From Oscillospiraceae bacterium (lineage in GTDB: Bacteria > Bacillota > Clostridia > Oscillospirales > Ruminococcaceae): DNA of 10,073 nt. A program made the position numbers and the translations under genes. Position 1 is the first letter of the stretch. Each line of letters starts with the position of its first letter. The notes beneath the pieces are model-generated. The model was not told the origin of the DNA and ran no database searches. It saw nothing but the letters and a program-made list of their open reading frames with translations. The DNA is taken from the NCBI GenBank assembly GCA_017394565.1, contig JAFPXW010000017.1, positions 1 to 10,073 on the forward strand, read 5' to 3'. Positions 6,244 through 10,073 of the stretch are shown piece by piece.

Positions 6244-6324
6244 GGACAGCCCCCGGTCGGGGTGAAGGGGGCGTCCCCGCAATATTGCCCCTCCCCCTTT
6301 GGGGGAGGGGTTGGGGTGGGGGCA
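6244..6324. repeat. GC-rich hairpin element with G-quadruplex motif
   Basis: The first hairpin pairs GGGAC(A)GCCCCC (6244-6255) with GGGGGCGTCCC (about 6267-6277). Then comes the palindrome GCAATATTGC (6279-6288), then a perfect 10-bp hairpin CCCCTCCCCC-TTT-GGGGGAGGGG (6288-6310). The plus strand continues with further G-runs, giving four runs of four or more G with loops of one or two bases (6301-6324), a textbook G-quadruplex pattern. Its composition is unlike the AT-rich flanks. It resembles dispersed REP-like palindromes of clostridia whose accidental translation reads PLPLWGRGWGGG. It lies in the predicted leader of the FHA operon. Confidence 0.65.
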
Positions 6325-6437
6325 CTCCCCGGTGCATTGTCACCAGAAAAGCTGAGAGGATCGTGATGCTCACAACATATGCCTGGTTTACCATGAATAG
6401 GGAATGTATATCCTATTCCATTCCGGATACAATTTCT

Positions 6438-6466
6438 ATTATAATACATCATGACAAAAATGACAA
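6438..6466 (-). promoter_or_regulatory. Probable sigma-A promoter of the FHA-SEDS-PBP operon
   Basis: On the minus strand, TTGTCA (6461-6466), 17 bases, TATAAT (6438-6443). The predicted start near 6431 gives a leader of about 290 nt that contains the GC-rich hairpin element and the GATCGT dyad. No better minus-strand promoter is seen closer to the FHA start. Confidence 0.65.
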
Positions 6467-6536
6467 GCATATTTCATCGTCTTTACCAAATTTTCATGTT
6501 GCAGTTCATCGTTTTTCATAAATTTCCAAAAAACGC

Positions 6537-6565
6537 TTGAATTTTTTTATCCAATGTGATATAAT
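6537..6565 (+). promoter_or_regulatory. Sigma-A promoter of hpf
   Basis: TTGAAT (6537-6542), 17 bases, TATAAT (6560-6565), in strongly AT-rich DNA. The predicted start is near 6572, leaving a 5' leader of about 45 nt. Confidence 0.82.
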
Positions 6566-6580
6566 AAAACTATCATAAGG

Positions 6581-6599
6581 CGGGTTGGTAACAACCCCG
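6581..6599 (+). promoter_or_regulatory. GNRA-capped hairpin directly before the hpf ribosome binding site
   Basis: GGGTTG (6582-6587), tetraloop GTAA, CAACCC (6592-6597), with an outer C-G pair across a bulged C. The ribosome binding site AAAGGAGG (6601-6608) begins two bases later. The hairpin starts about ten bases from the predicted transcript start, so it may protect the 5' end or influence initiation at the TTG start. Confidence 0.5.
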
Positions 6600-6616
6600 T
6601 AAAGGAGGAACTAATT

Positions 6617-7141
6617 TTGAACGTAACAGTAAATGCTAAGAAGATGCAGATCAACCAATCCTTTACCGAATACGCGCAGGAGCGACTGGATGCAAAGCTT
6701 GACAAGTTCTTCGGTGATGAAGCAGAGGCTAAACTGATGCTGACAGAGCGTAAGGGCAACATCGAGCTGGAGCTGACGGTTCGCTACAACCAGATGCTGT
6801 ACCGCGCCGAGCAGACCGCGGTGGACAAGACTGACGCGCTCGATGCAGCCATCGACAAGATCATCCGCCAGATCCGCAAGAACAAGACGCGCCTCGAAAA
6901 GCGCCTGAAGGACACCGCATTCAAGCAGGAGTTCAAGGATACCGTGGAGGAGGCAGATCTTTCCGTTATCCGTACCAAGAAGTTCAAGATGCGCCCGATG
7001 AGCGCAGAGGAGGCGATCCTCCAGATGAATATGCTGGGACACGACTTCTTCATGTTCCGCAACGCTGCGACCGGCGAGATCAACGTCGCTTACAAGCGCG
7101 ATGACGAGGGTTATGCGATCCTCGAACCGGACGAAGCCTGA
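6617..7141 (+). CDS. hpf: Ribosome hibernation-promoting factor, long form
   Basis: A 174-residue cytoplasmic protein that binds the 30S decoding region when growth slows, blocks mRNA and tRNA binding, and joins ribosomes into 100S dimers. Residues 1-97 form the RaiA/HPF beta-alpha-beta-beta-beta-alpha domain (MNVTVNAKKMQINQSFTEYA; the second helix includes IDKIIRQIRKNKTRLEKRL). A charged linker follows at 98-114. Residues 115-172 are the long-form dimerisation domain (VIRTKKFKMRPMSAEEAILQ ... MLGHDFFMFRN ... INVAYKRDDEGYAILEP). The length is typical of Gram-positive long HPF. The start is TTG at 6617, eight bases after AAAGGAGG. The next ATG, at codon 10, would remove the first strand, so TTG is preferred. 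It stands alone, with its own promoter and terminator. Confidence 0.96.
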   Translation: MNVTVNAKKMQINQSFTEYAQERLDAKLDKFFGDEAEAKLMLTERKGNIELELTVRYNQMLYRAEQTAVDKTDALDAAIDKIIRQIRKNKTRLEKRLKDTAFKQEFKDTVEEADLSVIRTKKFKMRPMSAEEAILQMNMLGHDFFMFRNAATGEINVAYKRDDEGYAILEPDEA

Positions 7142-7223
7142 TCCTCCGCACGGAGATCAGAACCACTGATTTCTTCTTCATTTTTCTTTAAAAGACTATT
7201 GATCCATTGTATTTTCCTCATAT

Positions 7224-7256
7224 TCTGCCCCGCTTGCCACGGGGCAGATTCTTTTT
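7224..7256 (+). terminator. Intrinsic terminator of hpf
   Basis: TCTGCCCCG (7224-7232), loop CTTGCCA, CGGGGCAGA (7240-7248), then TTC and five T to 7256. It lies about 80 bases after the hpf stop. Confidence 0.9.
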
Positions 7257-7299
7257 GACGTGATTTTTCCCGATATGCTGCGCTGTTTTCACAGCTTCA

Positions 7300-7358
7300 A
7301 ATTTTTTTGAAAAAAATTCAGAAAAAGGCTTGACAAATCGCCCCACCTGTGCTATAAT
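7300..7358 (+). promoter_or_regulatory. Strong promoter of tRNA-Arg with A/T-tract UP element
   Basis: The perfect consensus TTGACA (7330-7335), 17 bases, TATAAT (7353-7358). Directly upstream are phased A and T tracts, including the palindrome AATTTTTTT-G-AAAAAAATT (7300-7318) and a further AGAAAAAG, where UP elements bind the RNA polymerase alpha subunit. This is the arrangement expected for a stable-RNA promoter. Transcription should start near 7365, leaving a short 5' leader for RNase P. Confidence 0.93.
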
Positions 7359-7376
7359 ATATTTTGTTGAGCAGAT

Positions 7377-7450
7377 GCGCTCGTAGCTCAGCTGGATAGA
7401 GTGACTGGCTACGAACCAGTAGGTCGGGGGTTCGAGTCCCTTCGAGCGCG
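7377..7450 (+). tRNA. tRNA-Arg (anticodon ACG)
   Basis: A 74-nt cloverleaf. Acceptor stem GCGCTCG (7377-7383) with CGAGCGC (7443-7449); discriminator G7450. D stem GCTC/GAGT (7386-7389, 7399-7402) with loop AGCTGGATA. Anticodon stem ACTGG/CCAGT around loop CTACGAA, anticodon ACG at 7411-7413. Variable loop AGGTC. T loop TTCGAGT (7431-7437). The anticodon A is presumably edited to inosine by TadA to read CGU, CGC and CGA. CCA is not encoded. Oddities: the two outer T-stem pairs are G-U (7426-7442, 7427-7441) and the D stem has one G-U pair. It is a single-gene unit with its own promoter and terminators. Confidence 0.95.
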
Positions 7451-7462
7451 CTTCTTAATGAG

Positions 7463-7494
7463 ATGCACACTTTCGGGTGTGCATTTTCTTTTTA
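7463..7494 (+). terminator. Intrinsic terminator of tRNA-Arg
   Basis: ATGCACAC (7463-7470), loop TTTCGG, GTGTGCAT (7477-7484), then a T-rich tract TTTCTTTTT to about 7493. It begins 13 bases after the tRNA. Confidence 0.9.
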
Positions 7495-7511
7495 TACAGC
7501 TTATTTTTGAA

Positions 7512-7550
7512 ACCTGTCCGGTCGTTTCCTGTGACCGGACAGGTCTTTTT
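7512..7550 (+). terminator. Second, tandem intrinsic terminator
   Basis: ACCTGTCCGGTC (7512-7523) pairs perfectly over 12 bp with GACCGGACAGGT (7533-7544), followed by C and five T (7546-7550). The T-run makes it a plus-strand signal. It would stop read-through from the tRNA before the convergent cobalamin gene. That minus-strand gene has no clear terminator of its own, and this hairpin has no T-run on its strand. Confidence 0.85.
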
Positions 7551-7582
7551 ATGCACCTTACAGAGAAATCGTGCGATTCCTC

Positions 7583-7611
7583 TTGATTTCTCAAAATCTG
7601 TATGGTATAAT
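7583..7611 (+). promoter_or_regulatory. Sigma-A-like promoter pointing antisense into the adenosyltransferase gene
   Basis: TTGATT (7583-7588), 17 bases, TATAAT (7606-7611). The predicted start falls on A7618, the A of an ATG that opens a 27-codon frame without a ribosome binding site. The transcript would run antisense to the 3' end of the adenosyltransferase gene. It could give an antisense RNA, a leaderless peptide, or nothing in vivo. Confidence 0.45.
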
Positions 7612-7630
7612 AGCAGTATGGCTGTCCGGA

Positions 7631-8146
7631 TCAGTATTCGATGCCGCGGCGTGCGGCGATCCCCTTCTGATACGGATGCTTCACAGCGCGGATCTCACTG
7701 ACGTAGTCCGCCTGTGCGAGAAACACCTCCGCCGGATCGCGTCCGGTGAGGATCAGTTCTGTCCCGTCCGGACAGGTCTGCACCAGCGTTTCCGCCAGTT
7801 TCCGGTCCAGAAGTCCCGTGTTGTACGCCGCGCAGAATTCATCCAGAATGAGCATCTGCACACTTCCGCTTCGGAGCAGTTCCGCCGCATCCGTCAGCAT
7901 GGCATTGTGACAGCGTGTGATCGCAGCCTTGTCCTCGTCGGTCATCCGGAACGTGAATCCGTAATCCCGGTCGCACCGGCGCACCGTGATCTCCGGGATC
8001 TTCGCAAGGCCTGCCAGCTCGGACGTATCCGAACCTTTGAGGAACTGCATGATCCGGACGCGCATCCCGCTTCCGGCGGCGCGAACCGCAAGCCCCAGTG
8101 CGGCAGTGGTCTTTCCCTTGCCGTCACCGCAGTAAATATGGATCAT
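7631..8146 (-). CDS. cobO: Cob(I)yrinic acid a,c-diamide / cobalamin adenosyltransferase, CobO/BtuR family
   Basis: A 171-residue cytoplasmic enzyme that transfers the adenosyl group of ATP to reduced corrinoid, making the adenosylcobalamin form of the cofactor. The P-loop GDGKGKTT (7-14) is the family's inverted-direction ATP-binding loop. MLILDEF (98-104) carries the Walker B-like acid. LILTGRDP (131-138), KHPYQKGI (156-163) and the terminal ARRGIEY are all characteristic of CobO/BtuR and unlike PduO or EutT types. The length is normal (about 170-200). The ATG lies seven bases after the anti-sigma stop with no strong ribosome binding site, so translational coupling is likely. No other cobalamin gene or B12 riboswitch is seen nearby, so use in corrinoid salvage is as likely as de novo synthesis. 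Confidence 0.93.
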   Translation of the reverse strand: MIHIYCGDGKGKTTAALGLAVRAAGSGMRVRIMQFLKGSDTSELAGLAKIPEITVRRCDRDYGFTFRMTDEDKAAITRCHNAMLTDAAELLRSGSVQMLILDEFCAAYNTGLLDRKLAETLVQTCPDGTELILTGRDPAEVFLAQADYVSEIRAVKHPYQKGIAARRGIEY

Positions 8147-8153
8147 CGCGGCA

Positions 8154-8501
8154 TCACAGCTTTCTGTCCGGCTTCTTCGTCATCATGAGAATGCCGATCG
8201 CCAGCATGATCGTGCCTGCACCGATCGCAGCACTCGTTCCGACGATCTCCAGCACCCGGCGGTGCGCCAGACGCTTGGAAAGGTCCCTGTAGAGCCGTGT
8301 TTCCATGCCCTCCAGATCCTCGCCGAATGCAGGGATGCTGACATCTCCGTGACGTTCGTGCATATCGTATTCGCGATAATAGCGGCGGCAGTCCGGACAG
8401 GTTTTCAGATGCGCATGGATCGCATCCGCCGTTTCCGCGCTGACCAGATCGGATTTGTACAATTCTGCGAGATCCATCGCAACCTTACACGTCATATTCA
8501 T
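8154..8501 (-). CDS. Zinc-finger (ZAS-type) anti-sigma factor, single membrane span
   Basis: A 115-residue protein expected to hold the upstream ECF sigma factor inactive at the membrane until a surface signal releases it. The N-terminal zinc-binding anti-sigma motif is HLKTCPDC, with His31, Cys35 and Cys38, and Cys5 as a likely fourth ligand. A charged linker (39-83) is followed by a transmembrane segment at about 84-107, leaving only a short basic tail (KKPDRKL) outside. The almost absent extracellular part means there is no obvious sensor domain, so a partner protein may sense the signal. The gene overlaps the sigma gene by 17 bases. The first of two close ATGs was chosen because GGAGG lies nine bases before it. 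Confidence 0.88.
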   Translation of the reverse strand: MNMTCKVAMDLAELYKSDLVSAETADAIHAHLKTCPDCRRYYREYDMHERHGDVSIPAFGEDLEGMETRLYRDLSKRLAHRRVLEIVGTSAAIGAGTIMLAIGILMMTKKPDRKL

Positions 8502-8997
8502 CCTGTATAGCCTCCATCATCATTTTCTTTGCCCGGAAGTAGATCACACGGGCGGAGTTCTCGCTGATCCCCAGCGCGTCGCCGATCTGGGTATAGCTCA
8601 TATCTGCGTACACGCGCAGGATGGTCACATCCCGGTATTTCTTCGGCAGTGCTGACAGCGCACGCCGGACACGTTCCGCCAGAAGATGCCGTTCCACGGT
8701 ATCCGCCGGATGTTCGGAAACGCTCTCGCTGTACGATTCGATCAGCGCCTCGGGATTCACTGTATCGATCTGCCGCTTGTTCTTGCGCAGCCACCTATAA
8801 TAAGTATGCTTGGCGATGGACGCCAGCCATGTGAACACATCGCTGTCCCCACGGAACCGGTAGAACGCAACGAACGCCTGATAAAAGGTCTCCTGCGTCA
8901 GTTCCTCCGCCAGATCGCGGTTTTCGGTCAGTTTATACAGGAACGCATAAATGCGTGGGAAATACTCGCGGTACAGGGCTTCAAATTCCTTTTTCAT
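8485..8997 (-). CDS. ECF-type RNA polymerase sigma factor
   Basis: A 170-residue group 4 sigma-70 factor that directs RNA polymerase to stress or envelope promoters. Region 2 covers residues about 5-72 (LYREYFPRIYAFLYKLTENR, DLAEELTQETFYQAF, and VFTWLASIAKHTYYRWLRKN, which recognises the -10). A variable acidic linker spans 75-103. Region 4 covers about 105-160 with the helix-turn-helix YTQIGDALGISENSARVIYF that reads the -35. There is no region 1.1 or 3. GAGGTG lies seven bases before the ATG. It is the first gene of an operon with its anti-sigma factor and a cobalamin adenosyltransferase. The operon's promoter-like motif is repeated in front of the divergent fabH, suggesting autoregulation and control of fabH. 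Confidence 0.94.
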   Translation of the reverse strand: MKKEFEALYREYFPRIYAFLYKLTENRDLAEELTQETFYQAFVAFYRFRGDSDVFTWLASIAKHTYYRWLRKNKRQIDTVNPEALIESYSESVSEHPADTVERHLLAERVRRALSALPKKYRDVTILRVYADMSYTQIGDALGISENSARVIYFRAKKMMMEAIQDEYDV

Positions 8998-9051
8998 TGC
9001 AGCACCTCGGCTTTCTCAGAACCACGCTCCGTCGGAGCCGGTTCATTAAGG

Positions 9052-9080
9052 TTAGTAACGAAGACAGCTGAAATGTTACA
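9052..9080 (-). promoter_or_regulatory. Probable autoregulated ECF promoter (or operator) of the sigma operon
   Basis: On the minus strand, TGTAAC (9075-9080), 15 bases, GTTACTAA (9052-9059). TGTAAC matches the AAC-type -35 of ECF promoters, and CGTT at the downstream box matches their -10, although the distance from AAC to CGTT is 14 bases, one or two short of the usual. GTAAC and GTTAC are also inverted copies, so an operator is the alternative. The leader carries a small hairpin, GCTCC-GAC-GGAGC (9026-9038). No sigma-A promoter is seen here. Confidence 0.55.
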
Positions 9081-9146
9081 GCTTCCGTTTTCGTTAAATT
9101 GCATAATTTTTTGATAAAAACCAATCTCGGATTAGTTGGTTATTTT

Positions 9147-9176
9147 TGTAACAATCCTGTGTCCTTGTGTTACTAA
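9147..9176 (+). promoter_or_regulatory. Matching ECF-type promoter (or operator) in front of fabH
   Basis: On the plus strand, TGTAAC (9147-9152), 16 bases, GTTACTAA (9169-9176). It is the same two-part motif as the divergent sigma operon but with a spacer one base longer. Transcription would start near 9183 and leave a leader of about 30 nt. A wider inverted repeat, TGTGTCC (9158-9164) and GGACACA (9183-9189), overlaps its downstream half. Confidence 0.5.
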
Positions 9177-9213
9177 GTTTATGGACACAAAATTATCATC
9201 GGGAGGCAATCAA

Positions 9214-10073
9214 ATGAGTTTTCGTATCATCGGTACCGGTATGTATGTACCGCCGAAGGCAGTGACCAATGATGATCTCGCCAAGATCGTAGAAACCAAT
9301 GACGAGTGGATCACCAAGCGTGTCGGCATCAAGGAGCGCCGCATCTCTGAAACAGAGTTCACCTCTGAGATGGGTGCAAAGGCTGCACAGGCAGCACTCG
9401 ACGATGCAGGCATCAAGGCAGATGACCTCGACATGATCTTAGCGGCGACCGTCAGCGGCGAGACTGTTTCTCCTTCGATGGCGTGCATGATCCAGAACCG
9501 TCTGGGCGCGGCCTGCCCGGCCATGGAGCTGAATGCAGCTTGCTCCGCATTCCTCTATCTGCTGGAGACCGCAGCAGCGTTCTTCGCACTCCACAAGGAC
9601 TATCAGCGCATCCTCGTTGTCGGCTGTGAGCGCATGAGTGGCATCCTCGACTGGAATGACCGCAGCACCTGCGTCATTTTCGGTGACGGCTCCGGCGCGG
9701 CAGTCCTCGAACGCGGCACCGGCTACCTCGATTCCGTATGCACGGTCAAGGGCGGCGACGATGTTATCAAGATCCCGCACTTCATCGGCAGCTCTCCGTG
9801 GTTCACAGCAGAGCAGGATACACCGTATATCCACATGGCTGGTCAGGAGACCTTCAAGTATGCCGTTTCCTCGATCGAGTCGGATGTCACGACTCTGCTC
9901 GAGCGCAACGGCCTGACGATGGACGACATCGCATTCATCGTGCCGCATCAGGCAAATCAGCGTATCATCGACTTCGCTGCCAAGCGTCTGAAGGTTGGTC
10001 AGGAGAAGTTCGTTTCCAATATCGCCAAGTACGGCAACACTTCCAGCGCATCCGTTCCGATGGCGCTCCACGA
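9214..10073 (+). CDS. fabH: Beta-ketoacyl-ACP synthase III (partial, 3' end cut by the window)
   Basis: The first 286 complete codons of an enzyme usually of 320-330 residues. It condenses an acyl-CoA primer with malonyl-ACP to start type II fatty-acid synthesis in the cytoplasm. The catalytic triad is complete: Cys110 in NAACSAF, His245 in VPHQANQRI and Asn275 in KYGNTSSAS, at almost the same positions as in E. coli FabH. The N-terminal IIGTGMYVPPKAVTNDDLA, DEWITKRVGIKERR and IFGDGSGAAVLE are also standard. The start is the ATG seven bases after GGGAGG (9201-9206). In Firmicutes it often heads a fab operon, but what follows is outside the window. It is divergent from an ECF sigma operon and shares its promoter-like motif. 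Codon use is strongly biased to C-ending codons, which fits high expression. Confidence 0.96.
   Translation, partial: MSFRIIGTGMYVPPKAVTNDDLAKIVETNDEWITKRVGIKERRISETEFTSEMGAKAAQAALDDAGIKADDLDMILAATVSGETVSPSMACMIQNRLGAACPAMELNAACSAFLYLLETAAAFFALHKDYQRILVVGCERMSGILDWNDRSTCVIFGDGSGAAVLERGTGYLDSVCTVKGGDDVIKIPHFIGSSPWFTAEQDTPYIHMAGQETFKYAVSSIESDVTTLLERNGLTMDDIAFIVPHQANQRIIDFAAKRLKVGQEKFVSNIAKYGNTSSASVPMALH

Noticed and set aside
6192..6521. Short frames on both strands reading PLPLWGRGWGGG or PQPLPQRGRG
   Set aside because: Translation of the GC-rich hairpin repeat; no ribosome binding site, and the region is a leader and promoter zone.
7377..7450. tRNA as an integration site (att)
   Set aside because: No integrase and no direct repeat of the tRNA 3' end is visible in the window.
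9439..10071. Minus-strand open frame opposite fabH
   Set aside because: fabH has a complete catalytic triad, start and ribosome binding site; this frame is its shadow.

Overview
The window looks like a chromosomal segment of an anaerobic Firmicute, most plausibly a gut or rumen clostridium of the Oscillospiraceae/Ruminococcaceae type. The basis is strong AGGAGG-type ribosome binding sites, sigma-A promoters with 17-bp spacers, a long-form HPF, a SEDS/PBP pair with an FHA protein, an ECF sigma/zinc anti-sigma pair, GC-leaning codon use inside genes against AT-rich gaps, and inverted-repeat elements in intergenic DNA. The genus is an inference.

Layout. 1-2174 (minus): a glycan-assembly operon with its own promoter. 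It encodes a 171-residue coiled-coil protein, a GT4 glycosyltransferase with a C-terminal DUF4214-like domain, and the start of a second GT4-like protein that runs off the left edge. 2175-2978: 800 bases without a convincing protein gene. They hold two palindromes, a plus-strand promoter, a structured region ending in a strong intrinsic terminator (together a candidate non-coding RNA of about 470 nt), and an inverted-repeat element built from 7-base units that contains the terminator of the next operon. 2979-6466 (minus): a cell-wall operon, FHA protein > SEDS glycosyltransferase > class B PBP, with overlapping genes and a long leader carrying a GC-rich hairpin and G-quadruplex-type element. 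6537-7256 (plus): long-form hibernation factor hpf with its own promoter and terminator. 7300-7550 (plus): tRNA-Arg(ACG) with a near-consensus promoter and two tandem terminators. 7583-9080: an ECF sigma factor, its zinc anti-sigma factor and a cobalamin adenosyltransferase in one minus-strand operon, with a good sigma-A-like promoter pointing antisense into the end of the last gene. 9147-10073 (plus): fabH, cut by the right edge.

How the genes fit together. Most of the window concerns the cell surface: glycan assembly, peptidoglycan polymerisation and cross-linking, and fatty-acid initiation. The most suggestive regulatory point is that the ECF sigma operon and the divergent fabH share a promoter-like motif, TGTAAC, 15-16 bases, then GTTACTAA. 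This suggests that the sigma factor controls both its own operon and entry into fatty-acid synthesis. The best candidate for something undescribed is the structured plus-strand transcript at about 2321-2791. All function calls come from reading motifs by eye; no database search was run.
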